5,300 nt of DNA, taken from NCBI GenBank assembly GCA_003563375.1, contig PWSB01000017.1, positions 1 through 5,300 of the forward strand, given 5' to 3'. The position numbers were made by a program, and so were the translations under genes. Source of the DNA: Actinomycetota bacterium (GTDB lineage Bacteria > Actinomycetota > Humimicrobiia > Humimicrobiales > Humimicrobiaceae). Numbering within the stretch: the stretch's first letter is position 1; every line of letters starts with the position of its first letter. This document shows positions 1 through 4,952 of the stretch, piece by piece. The notes beneath the pieces are model-generated. The model searched no databases, was not told the DNA's origin, and was given only the letters and a program-made list of their open reading frames with translations.

Positions 1-330
1 GCGCTCATAATCCCTGGGGGATATGCGCCGGACAAGATGAGGAAAAATGGCCTTATGGTCAGCCTGGTAAAGACCTTGTTCAGGGATTGCAAAGTATTGG
101 CGGCTGTATGCCATGGGCCCTGGATGTTTGTGGAAGCAGACCTTCTCAAAGGCAGGAAGGTTACAGGAGCCAAAGCTATTTCTACTGACCTTGAGAATGC
201 AGGGGGGCAATTTGTCGACAAACCGGTTGTGGTGCAAGACAATATCATAACTTCAAGAGGGCCGGGCGACCTGCCTGAATTTTGCAAAGCAATAATCATA
301 ATGATACGGGAATACTTTAAAGACAGGTAA
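1..330 (+). CDS. DJ-1/PfpI-family protein, 3' part (5' end outside window)
   Basis: The frame is open from base 1, so the true start lies upstream; about 109 residues are visible of a family usually 165-190 long. The fragment opens with ALIIPGGYAPDKMR, the conserved strand and loop that precedes the nucleophile in PfpI/YhbO-type proteins. Next comes the nucleophile elbow AAVCHGPW, with the Cys codon at 109-111 followed by His. The later DLENAGGQFVDKPVVV and ITSRGPGDLPEF stretches are also typical of the PfpI branch rather than of general class I glutamine amidotransferases. Members have been described as cysteine peptidases, chaperones or deglycases acting in the cytoplasm under stress; which activity applies here cannot be read from the sequence. 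The Met at 37 is internal and is not the start. A zinc-ribbon gene follows after about 19 nt, suggesting an operon. Confidence 0.93.
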   Translation, partial: ALIIPGGYAPDKMRKNGLMVSLVKTLFRDCKVLAAVCHGPWMFVEADLLKGRKVTGAKAISTDLENAGGQFVDKPVVVQDNIITSRGPGDLPEFCKAIIIMIREYFKDR

Positions 331-338
331 TTCACCTT

Positions 339-345
339 AAGGAGG
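339..345 (+). promoter_or_regulatory. Ribosome binding site of the 75-aa zinc-ribbon gene
   Basis: AAGGAGG is a near-perfect anti-Shine-Dalgarno match in the short gap after the PfpI-type gene. It lies 1 nt before a GTG at 347 and 4 nt before the ATG at 350. The GTG is too close to be used, so the ATG is the better start. Confidence 0.75.
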
Positions 346-349
346 AGTG

Positions 350-577
350 ATGTTTGAAGATCTAATGTTTCAGAAATGTCCAAAATGTGACAGCTGGCTC
401 TATAAAAAAAGAAAATTGCATGAAGGCATATCAGGTGCTTTTGCCGCCGATATAAGCATAATTGAGGATCCTGACGGGGATCCGGTCTATGTTTGCCAAA
501 ACTGTAAAGCAAAGCTTGTGCATGTGATAGCTAAGGGAAGGCCTTTAGTCTATAAGCTCTCGCATGTCAAATCATAA
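350..577 (+). CDS. Small zinc-ribbon protein (75 aa), function unknown
   Basis: This is a 75-residue soluble protein with two CxxC knuckles, C10-P-K-C13 near the N terminus and C49-Q-N-C52. They are separated by about 35 residues, which fits one four-Cys zinc ribbon. The region between them is basic at first (KKRK, residues 19-22) and then acidic (EDPDGD, 39-44). The C-terminal tail after the second knuckle is basic and aliphatic. The in-frame GTG at 347 is rejected because it nearly touches the ribosome binding site; an ATG at 365 is a less likely alternative. I do not recognise a specific family. Such small ribbons often bind nucleic acid or act as partner subunits, but that is only inference. 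It sits 19 nt after a PfpI-type gene and 21 nt before a micro-ORF, so the three are probably one transcript. Confidence 0.75.
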   Translation: MFEDLMFQKCPKCDSWLYKKRKLHEGISGAFAADISIIEDPDGDPVYVCQNCKAKLVHVIAKGRPLVYKLSHVKS

Positions 578-598
578 ATCTAATTTAAGGGTGATAAT

Positions 599-718
599 AT
601 GAACGGTCAAATACAAGACAGATTAAATGAGATACTTGAGGTTTTAAAATCCATAAATGAAAACCTAAATGAAATGAAGTCAAATGCAGTTGAAGAGGAA
701 GAAGATTATTATATTTAA
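599..718 (+). CDS. Putative 39-aa acidic coiled-coil micro-protein
   Basis: A short ATG-to-TAA frame encodes 39 residues beginning MNGQIQDRLNEILEVLKSIN. Ile and Leu recur in a heptad-like spacing (I5, L9, I12, L16, I19) and would form one amphipathic helix or short coiled coil. The tail is strongly acidic and aromatic (EEEED at 32-36, then YYI). A Shine-Dalgarno-like AAGGGTGAT lies at 587-595, 3 nt before the ATG. It follows the zinc-ribbon gene by 21 nt on the same strand, so it is likely the last gene of that transcript. It ends 17 nt from the convergent receiver gene. The helix pattern and operon position favour a real gene, but at this length chance cannot be excluded. No function is assigned. 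Confidence 0.55.
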   Translation: MNGQIQDRLNEILEVLKSINENLNEMKSNAVEEEEDYYI

Positions 719-735
719 AGCTGCAGCAAGCAATT

Positions 736-1143
736 TTACAAAAAGTCCATCTCCGGCTTTTCCTTGCCAAAAACAGACTTTATCTCTTCTATGAGCCTAT
801 CAGCTGTTATATCGGATTTTTCCAAAAAAGAGACTGCGCCGGCTTTTGCCATCTCTTTTCTTTTGCTTTCGGTACCAAAACTTGTAAAGGCTATTACCTT
901 TGTATGGGGGATCTCCCGGCTTATTATCCTGGTAGCCTCTATGCCGTCCATTACCGGCATCATTACATCCATCAATATTACATCAGGGTTTAACTCTTTG
1001 GAAAGTTTAACTGCCTGGCGGCCGTTTAAAGCTTCTGCCACAGGCTCTATCGTATCATCATCTTCTATTAGATCTTTTATGGCAAATATTGTATAAGGAT
1101 TGTCTTCTACGATCATAAGGTTTATGTTTCTTTTTTCTTTCAT
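736..1143 (-). CDS. Stand-alone response-regulator receiver protein (CheY-like)
   Basis: The 135-residue product is a single receiver domain with no output domain. All hallmark residues are present: the acidic pair E13-D14 (LMIVEDN), the phospho-acceptor D59 (DVILMDVMMPVMDG), the switch residue T87 (VIAFTSF) and the invariant Lys K109 (SFLEKSD). The VIAFTSF and GAVSFLEKSD segments resemble receivers of the NarL/FixJ class. A 25-residue tail beyond the last helix is too short for a DNA-binding domain. It probably acts by phosphorylation-dependent protein contact, for example in a phosphorelay, as a motility switch or as an anti-sigma partner switch; no partner kinase is visible. The ATG at 1143 gives the normal N terminus, although its ribosome site (about AGGG) is weak. 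It has its own promoter and ends tail-to-tail with the 39-aa frame. Confidence 0.95.
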   Translation of the reverse strand: MKEKRNINLMIVEDNPYTIFAIKDLIEDDDTIEPVAEALNGRQAVKLSKELNPDVILMDVMMPVMDGIEATRIISREIPHTKVIAFTSFGTESKRKEMAKAGAVSFLEKSDITADRLIEEIKSVFGKEKPEMDFL

Positions 1144-1195
1144 AGTTGGGCCCTATAGGTAAAACACATTAAAACACTTCATGATTACAACCAAG

Positions 1196-1225
1196 ACTAT
1201 ACATAAAGAGCAACAATGCTGTCAA
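1196..1225 (-). promoter_or_regulatory. Candidate sigma-A promoter of the receiver gene
   Basis: Read on the minus strand, a perfect -35 TTGACA (1220-1225) is followed after 18 nt by TATAGT (1196-1201), a 5 of 6 match to the -10 consensus. Transcription would start near 1189, giving a leader of about 45 nt before the ATG at 1143. It lies between the double zinc-ribbon stop and the receiver start, so the receiver can be expressed independently of the gene upstream. Confidence 0.65.
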
Positions 1226-1256
1226 TAAAAAACGCTTATTTTTTTATTTTTATCAT

Positions 1257-1448
1257 TTATATATTTTCACCGCAATATGGACAGCGTTCCTCTTGCCTGG
1301 CTATTTTTTTACCGCATCTTTTGCACTGGGACAGAGGTTTACCTGGGTCCTCTACTGTTTTGGCCCGGCAGTATGGGCAAAGTGTGGCTAGTTTTTTTAC
1401 AAACCTCCCACATTCCGGACATTTTTTTTCAGGATCTTCTGTATTCAT
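1257..1448 (-). CDS. Double zinc-ribbon small protein (63 aa)
   Basis: The product has four regularly spaced Cys knuckles: CPEC (10-13), CPYC (24-27), CKRC (42-45) and CPYC (57-60). The first two pairs form one ribbon and the last two a second, the DZR-type arrangement. A linker with EDPGKPLSQ separates the ribbons, and the protein is basic around them. It almost certainly binds two zinc ions. In larger proteins such modules mediate protein or nucleic-acid contacts; the role of this isolated copy is unknown. The start is supported by AAAGG on the minus strand at 1456-1460, 7 nt before the ATG. It lies 113 nt upstream of the receiver gene on the same strand, but that gene has its own promoter. 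The reverse strand is also open here, but its translations look like antisense shadows. Confidence 0.87.
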   Translation of the reverse strand: MNTEDPEKKCPECGRFVKKLATLCPYCRAKTVEDPGKPLSQCKRCGKKIARQEERCPYCGENI

Positions 1449-1469
1449 ATTTTGACCTTTTTTTATGAG

Positions 1470-1497
1470 ACTATAACAAGATTCTAATGGTTGTAAG
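1470..1497 (-). promoter_or_regulatory. Candidate promoter of the double zinc-ribbon gene
   Basis: Read on the minus strand, CTTACA (1492-1497, 4 of 6 to the -35 consensus) is followed after 16 nt by TATAGT (1470-1475), which is preceded by an extended -10 TGT. The start would be near 1463, leaving a very short leader that just includes the AAAGG ribosome site. Confidence 0.5.
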
Positions 1498-1602
1498 CTT
1501 AAATGGTAACCTTAATCCGTACAGTTTATATTTGTCCATAGTACAGGTTTTTACTACCCGAAAGACTGGTTGTTTATCAAAATAGGTATAAAATCAGTAT
1601 GG

Positions 1603-1631
1603 TTTAGATTTTTTTTTGGTTATCATATAAT
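1603..1631 (+). promoter_or_regulatory. Candidate sigma-A promoter of the MBL-rhodanese/metF operon
   Basis: TTTAGA (1603-1608, 4 of 6 to the -35 consensus) is followed after exactly 17 nt by a perfect TATAAT (1626-1631). Transcription would start near 1638, giving a leader of about 23 nt before the GTG at 1661. The spacer contains a run of T. No clear operator palindrome was found around it, although a sulfur-responsive repressor would be a reasonable expectation for a CstB-like operon. Confidence 0.6.
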
Positions 1632-1643
1632 TTTTATTAAAAT

Positions 1644-1650
1644 AGAAAGG
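1644..1650 (+). promoter_or_regulatory. Ribosome binding site for the GTG start of the MBL-rhodanese gene
   Basis: AGAAAGG lies 10 nt before GTG at 1661. The spacing is slightly long, but no in-frame ATG lies nearby, and starting at the GTG gives the N terminus expected for the family (MIIKQFFDSDIAHSSYIIGG). Confidence 0.55.
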
Positions 1651-1660
1651 TTTTAAAAAA

Positions 1661-3037
1661 GTGATAATAAAACAATTTTTTGACAGCGACATAGCCCATA
1701 GCTCATATATTATAGGCGGGAAAAACAGATGTGCTGTTGTTGACCCCAGAAGGGATATTGGAATCTATCTAAGGGAAGCAAAGCAGAATAATCTAAAAAT
1801 AAGCCATATTTTTTTGACTCACCTTCATGCGGATTTTATATCCGGCCACCTGGACCTAAAGGACAGGACCAAGGCAGAAATATGCGGTCCTGCGGGCGCA
1901 GGTTTTTCCTTTGACCACCAGCCTTTAAAGGAAGGGGACACACTAGACATAGAAGACCTGTCATTTGAGATAATAGAGACCCCGGGCCATTCCCCTGAAA
2001 TGGTAAATTATATAGTTTATGATGTTTCGGTTAATAAAAAAGAGCCTTTTGGCATCTTTACCGGGGATACGGTTTTTATAGGGGATGTAGGCCGGCCGGA
2101 TATATTTGAGGAGAGGTTTGATGAATTATCCGGAAAACTTTTCTCTAGCCTCCAAAAGGTTTTAAAGCTTCCGGACCATTGCATGGTCTTTCCGGCCCAT
2201 GGCCCGGGCTCTTTTTGCGGAAAAGCAATCGGGGGGGCAAAGACGGGAACTATAGGCTATGAAAGGCTGAACAATGTTTATCTAAACATAGGGGATGTTG
2301 AGGAATTTAAGCTTCAGATAAAAAAAGACATGCCTCCGGTACCCGATCATTTTAAAAGGTTATCTGAAGTGAACCGTGACGGGCCTGCCCTTATGAAGGA
2401 TCTGACCCGCCTAATACCAGTGGACACAGGAGAACTAAAAGGGCTGCTAAAAAAAGAGGGCATGCTTGTAATCGATACCAGGAGCTATGATTCCTTTTCC
2501 GCACAGCATATAAAAAATTCATATAATATAAAGCTTGTGGGGAGTTTTTCCAGTTATGCCGGGTGGATAGTGCCCCCCGGGGCCGAGATAGCCATAATAT
2601 CAGAAACCCCATCCATTGCCTATCATGCTTATTATGTGTTGAGGAGGATGGGTTTTGACAGGGATATATATTACTATCAGAACGGTATGCAGGAATGGGC
2701 TAGGATGGGAAATGAGGTATCAGGGTTTGGCCTTATCCATCCCGAAAGGCTCCAAAAGCTTTTGCAGGCAAAAGAGGATATGCAGCTTTTGGATGTCAGG
2801 AATATCCATGAATACAGGAAAGGCAAGATCGACCAGAGCATTAACATCCCCCTGCATGATTTAAGGAAAAGGTACCAAGAGCTTGACCGGGACAAAAAAA
2901 CAGTGGTCCATTGTTCTTCGGGATTAAGGTCGTCTTTTGCCTGCAGCATTTTAATGGTTTGCGGTTTTAAGGATATTTACAACCTGGCAGGAGGATATTC
3001 GGGTTATACCAAATATATCGAGGGAAAGACCGCATGA
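1661..3037 (+). CDS. CstB-like persulfide dioxygenase/sulfurtransferase (MBL fold + two rhodanese domains)
   Basis: The 458-aa cytoplasmic protein has three parts. Residues 1 to about 235 are a metallo-beta-lactamase fold with THLHADFISGH (53-63), TPGH110, FTGD136 and PAH180. By analogy with ETHE1, H54, H110 and D136 would be the mononuclear iron ligands; the last His of the usual HxHxDH is F59, as I recall for MBL-rhodanese fusions. Residues about 260-356 are a rhodanese fold without the catalytic Cys: the loop reads ISETPS (313-318). Residues about 360-455 are a second rhodanese with an intact C418-SSGLRS loop. This order matches CstB of Staphylococcus aureus (about 444 aa), which oxidises persulfides and transfers sulfur to sulfite. 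Oxygen dependence would be notable if the host is anaerobic, in which case sulfurtransfer may dominate. It starts with GTG and its TGA overlaps the metF ATG. Confidence 0.94.
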   Translation: MIIKQFFDSDIAHSSYIIGGKNRCAVVDPRRDIGIYLREAKQNNLKISHIFLTHLHADFISGHLDLKDRTKAEICGPAGAGFSFDHQPLKEGDTLDIEDLSFEIIETPGHSPEMVNYIVYDVSVNKKEPFGIFTGDTVFIGDVGRPDIFEERFDELSGKLFSSLQKVLKLPDHCMVFPAHGPGSFCGKAIGGAKTGTIGYERLNNVYLNIGDVEEFKLQIKKDMPPVPDHFKRLSEVNRDGPALMKDLTRLIPVDTGELKGLLKKEGMLVIDTRSYDSFSAQHIKNSYNIKLVGSFSSYAGWIVPPGAEIAIISETPSIAYHAYYVLRRMGFDRDIYYYQNGMQEWARMGNEVSGFGLIHPERLQKLLQAKEDMQLLDVRNIHEYRKGKIDQSINIPLHDLRKRYQELDRDKKTVVHCSSGLRSSFACSILMVCGFKDIYNLAGGYSGYTKYIEGKTA

Positions 3038-3915
3038 AAAAGATCACCGATATTTTTGAACAAAAGAAATTTACTCTCTCCTTTGAGTTTTTTCCTCCCA
3101 AGGACAAGCAGAAGACAGAACAGTTGTTTGAGACCATAAGCAGCCTAAAGAGGTACGATCCGGATTTTATTTCAGTGACCTATGGGGCAGGGGGCGGCAC
3201 CAGGGGGCTTACATTGGATCTCTGCGAAAGGATACAGAGACAATTTTCAATCCCTGCCATGGCTCACCTGACCTGCATAGGGCATACCCGGCAGGAACTA
3301 AAAGATATCATAGGCGGGATAAAGGATAGAAATATAAGGAATATACTGGCTTTGAGAGGTGATATCCCCAAGGAGGAGAAAACCGGCAAGGATGATCTGC
3401 AAGGCTGTTATGCTTACCAGCTCTGCAAACTTATAAGGGGGATGCATAAAGATTTTTTCAGCATAGGGGTAGCAGGATTTCCCGAAGGGCATGTCGATGC
3501 TCCTGATAAGGAGACCGATTCCAAATATATGAAAATAAAGATAGATGCCGGAGGCGAGTTTGTGGTCACCCAGCTGTTTTTTGAACCCGAGCTTTATAAG
3601 GAATATATACAAAGGATAAGAGGGCTTGGGGTAGATGTACGTATAATCCCCGGCATTCTCCCCCTGACCGATTACAAGTCATTGACCAGGTTCTGCAGGT
3701 TATGCGGTGCAAACATACCTCCCGGCGTGCACAACCTTTTTACTTCCGCGGAAAGCGATGAGCAGGAATACAAGATCAAAGTCGGCTACACATCCAATTT
3801 CTGTATAGAGATGTTGAAGATGGGGGCGCCCGGCCTTCATTTTTATACCCTAAACAGGGTAGAGCCTACCTCTGATATCTTAAATAATATTCAAAAGGTC
3901 CAGAGGATATACTAG
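3034..3915 (+). CDS. metF: 5,10-methylenetetrahydrofolate reductase
   Basis: This FAD-dependent enzyme reduces methylene-THF to methyl-THF, supplying methyl groups for methionine synthesis, or running in the methyl branch of acetogenic one-carbon metabolism. The 293-aa length matches bacterial MetF, a single TIM barrel without the eukaryotic regulatory domain. Visible signatures are SFEFFPPKD with catalytic-type E18 (E28 in E. coli), SVTYGAGGGTRG (47-58), HLTC (78-81), ALRGD (106-110, with the flavin-contacting Asp), GVAGFPEGH (145-153), TQLFF (179-183), PGILP (206-210) and GAPGLHFYTLNR (264-275). The ATG overlaps the upstream stop as ATGA, and GAGGGA at 3020-3025 inside the upstream gene is the ribosome site, so the two genes are translationally coupled. 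No metV, metH or folate genes are visible beside it. Confidence 0.97.
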   Translation: MKKITDIFEQKKFTLSFEFFPPKDKQKTEQLFETISSLKRYDPDFISVTYGAGGGTRGLTLDLCERIQRQFSIPAMAHLTCIGHTRQELKDIIGGIKDRNIRNILALRGDIPKEEKTGKDDLQGCYAYQLCKLIRGMHKDFFSIGVAGFPEGHVDAPDKETDSKYMKIKIDAGGEFVVTQLFFEPELYKEYIQRIRGLGVDVRIIPGILPLTDYKSLTRFCRLCGANIPPGVHNLFTSAESDEQEYKIKVGYTSNFCIEMLKMGAPGLHFYTLNRVEPTSDILNNIQKVQRIY

Positions 3916-3949
3916 CTGTTTTTGCCAGGTAATACTGTACTTATTTCCA

Positions 3950-3974
3950 GTGGATTTTCCATACTTTTTATTTT
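3950..3974 (+). terminator. Weak candidate terminator after metF
   Basis: A 5-bp hairpin (GTGGA / TCCAT, including one G-T pair, loop TTT) at 3950-3962 is followed by AC and then two runs of five T split by an A. It lies about 35 nt past the metF stop, where a terminator would be expected, but the stem is short and this is tentative. Confidence 0.25.
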
Positions 3975-4011
3975 TAAAACCCAGACTTACTGAGGTTAAA
4001 AAATCATGTGG

Positions 4012-4039
4012 TTGAACCTATAATTTATTATGTTATTAA
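4012..4039 (+). promoter_or_regulatory. Candidate promoter of the LPETG surface-protein gene
   Basis: TTGAAC (4012-4017) is separated by 16 nt from TATTAA (4034-4039), which is preceded by an extended -10 TGT (4031-4033). Each hexamer matches 4 of 6 consensus positions. The start would be near 4046, giving a leader of about 150 nt. The region is very AT-rich, so other placements are possible; for example, a TATGAT at 4062 lacks a good -35. Confidence 0.4.
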
Positions 4040-4080
4040 AAATTTGTTATTTTTTTTAGATTATGATTTTTAACATCAAC

Positions 4081-4142
4081 AGGGGCAAAGGCTGGGCAAA
4101 GGATCAAGTAATGTATATTAGCTGTGCCGGAGTTTCCTTTGG
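4081..4142 (+). promoter_or_regulatory. Leader with tandem GGGCAAAGG repeat and complementary CCTTTG; possible cis-regulatory RNA
   Basis: GGGCAAAGG occurs twice with an 11-nt period (4083-4091 and 4094-4102). Downstream, TCCTTTG (4135-4141) can pair with CAAAGGA of the second copy (4097-4103, 7 bp) or with CAAAGG of the first copy (4086-4091, 6 bp), so two exclusive foldings are possible. The stretch is richer in G and C than its surroundings and lies in the untranslated leader, 40-100 nt before the ribosome site of the surface protein. Pieces such as ACAGGGGCAAA and TAGCTGTGCCG recall the class I cyclic-di-GMP riboswitch, but the intervening hairpins are missing. No riboswitch class is assigned. 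Confidence 0.25.
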
Positions 4143-4181
4143 TTTCATATAGATGATTTGGAAAAAACACAATGAATAAAG

Positions 4182-4190
4182 AGGAGGTGA
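4182..4190 (+). promoter_or_regulatory. Strong ribosome binding site of the surface-protein gene
   Basis: AGGAGGTGA is a long perfect Shine-Dalgarno match, with 7 nt between GGAGG and the ATG at 4195. It fixes the start and suggests high translation. Confidence 0.85.
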
Positions 4191-4194
4191 AATT

Positions 4195-4836
4195 ATGAAA
4201 GGTAAATTAATTCTGGTCATCCATCTTATAATAGCTCTGTCTCTCTTGTTTATTCCTTTCAATCTGATCTATGGGCAAGAGACACCGTCAGTTACCGTAG
4301 ACGATCAGGAAATAGGGGAAGATAATATGGTAACCATAGCTGAAGTTGTATCCCCTGAGGATGGATGGATAGTTATCCACCAGGCTGATAATGGTGACCC
4401 TGGTATAGGAATCGGTTATGAAGCTGTTCAAAGCGGAACCAACACCGATGTTATGGTGGAAATAGACCAAGACATGGTAACGGATACATTATTTGCTATG
4501 CTGCATGAAGATACCGAACCTATGGGGGAATTTACTTTCCCTGATGGTGATCCACCTACAGTGGATGAGGACGGTAATGTAGTAATGGAAAGCTTTGAGG
4601 TTACCATGGCGGAACCTGAGGTCGACGAACCGGAAGAGCCTGATGTAGTGGAACCTGATGTCGATGAGCCTGATGTAGATGAGCCTGATGTAGATGAACC
4701 GGTAATCGATGAACCAGTAGAAGAAGAATTACCAGAGACAGGTTATAATTTCCTTCCATTTACATTAATCGGTGGAATTCTTTTAATAATAGGAGCATTA
4801 GGAGTTTTGTACCTTAGAAGTCCTAAGCAAGAATAA
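4195..4836 (+). CDS. LPETG-anchored surface protein with DUF7282-like domain and acidic repeat stalk
   Basis: The 213-aa protein is built as an exported, wall-attached protein. Residues 1-27 are a signal peptide (MKGK, long hydrophobic core, probable cleavage after IYG). Residues about 31-138 resemble DUF7282: SVTVDDQEI, then GWIVIHQADNGDPGIGIGY (57-75), VEID (88-91), TDTLFAMLHEDTEPMGEFTFP (96-116) and GNVVMESFEVT (127-137). Related domains are known from haloarchaea and other envelope proteins; function is unknown. Residues 140-177 are EPDVD-type acidic repeats, probably an extended stalk. The end is a full sorting signal: LPETG at 179-183, a hydrophobic segment at about 187-206 and a short tail with R208 and K211. 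A class A-type sortase would cut between T and G and link the protein to peptidoglycan; no sortase is in the window. The protein is acidic with no Cys. It is flanked by its own promoter and a strong terminator, hence monocistronic. Confidence 0.92.
   Translation: MKGKLILVIHLIIALSLLFIPFNLIYGQETPSVTVDDQEIGEDNMVTIAEVVSPEDGWIVIHQADNGDPGIGIGYEAVQSGTNTDVMVEIDQDMVTDTLFAMLHEDTEPMGEFTFPDGDPPTVDEDGNVVMESFEVTMAEPEVDEPEEPDVVEPDVDEPDVDEPDVDEPVIDEPVEEELPETGYNFLPFTLIGGILLIIGALGVLYLRSPKQE
4612..4725 (+). repeat. Degenerate 15-bp tandem repeat encoding EPDVD units
   Basis: Units fall at 4612-4626, 4636-4650, 4651-4665, 4666-4680, 4681-4695, 4696-4710 and 4711-4725, with a 9-bp partial unit at 4627-4635. The units at 4666 and 4681 are identical (GAGCCTGATGTAGAT), that at 4651 differs at two positions, and the outer ones are more diverged. 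All stay in frame as E-P-x-x-x, giving a negatively charged, Pro-spaced stalk between the folded domain and the LPETG motif. Such repeats can change copy number by slippage. Confidence 0.9.
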
Positions 4837-4860
4837 ATAAAAGAAGACAATAATAATCAG

Positions 4861-4898
4861 AGGGGGCACTAGCTGCCCCCTTTCCTTCCTTTTAATAA
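4861..4898 (+). terminator. Intrinsic terminator of the surface-protein gene
   Basis: AGGGGGCA (4861-4868) and TGCCCCCT (4874-4881) form a perfect 8-bp stem with a 5-nt CTAGC loop, 24 nt after the stop codon. A T-rich tail follows, with T runs interrupted by CC pairs. The GC-rich stem stands out from the AT-rich surroundings. The tail is imperfect, but the position and stem make this a confident call. Confidence 0.88.
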
Positions 4899-4952
4899 AT
4901 AACTTTCCTATCTATTAGTTATACTTTTTTAAGTAATGCATTAGGCTCTTTT

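Noticed and set aside
720..727. Palindrome GCTGCAGC between the convergent genes
   Set aside because: A 4-bp half-site with no loop or T-run; too short to call a bidirectional terminator.
585..770. 61-aa minus-strand frame overlapping the micro-ORF and the end of the receiver gene
   Set aside because: It overlaps the receiver gene on the same strand in another frame, has no credible ribosome site and no recognisable features.
764..1096. 110-aa open frame on the + strand
   Set aside because: It lies wholly antisense to the receiver gene, whose catalytic residues are all intact; its translation shows no recognisable domain.
1224..1248. Inverted repeat AATAAAAAA / TTTTTTATT that could be a terminator after the double zinc-ribbon gene
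   Set aside because: The 9-bp stem is entirely A-T pairs and overlaps the -35 box of the receiver promoter; it is probably low-complexity AT sequence.
1216..1468. Two overlapping + strand frames of 79 and 63 aa
   Set aside because: They are antisense to the double zinc-ribbon gene, have no ribosome site, and their aromatic-rich translations reflect the complement of Cys- and Lys-rich codons.
2391..2949. Minus-strand frames of 73 and 90 aa and a + strand 69-aa frame inside the MBL-rhodanese gene
   Set aside because: All lie within a gene with clear domain homology throughout and show no family signature or ribosome site.
3298..3612. 104-aa minus-strand frame
   Set aside because: It is a shadow inside metF, whose conserved motifs cover the same bases.
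4046..4194. A complete class I cyclic-di-GMP riboswitch
   Set aside because: Short matching pieces exist, but the span from the GGGCAAA-like piece to GCCG is only about 50 nt and the two internal hairpins of the class are absent.
4288..4470. 60-aa minus-strand frame
   Set aside because: It is antisense to the DUF7282-like domain and has no supporting signal.
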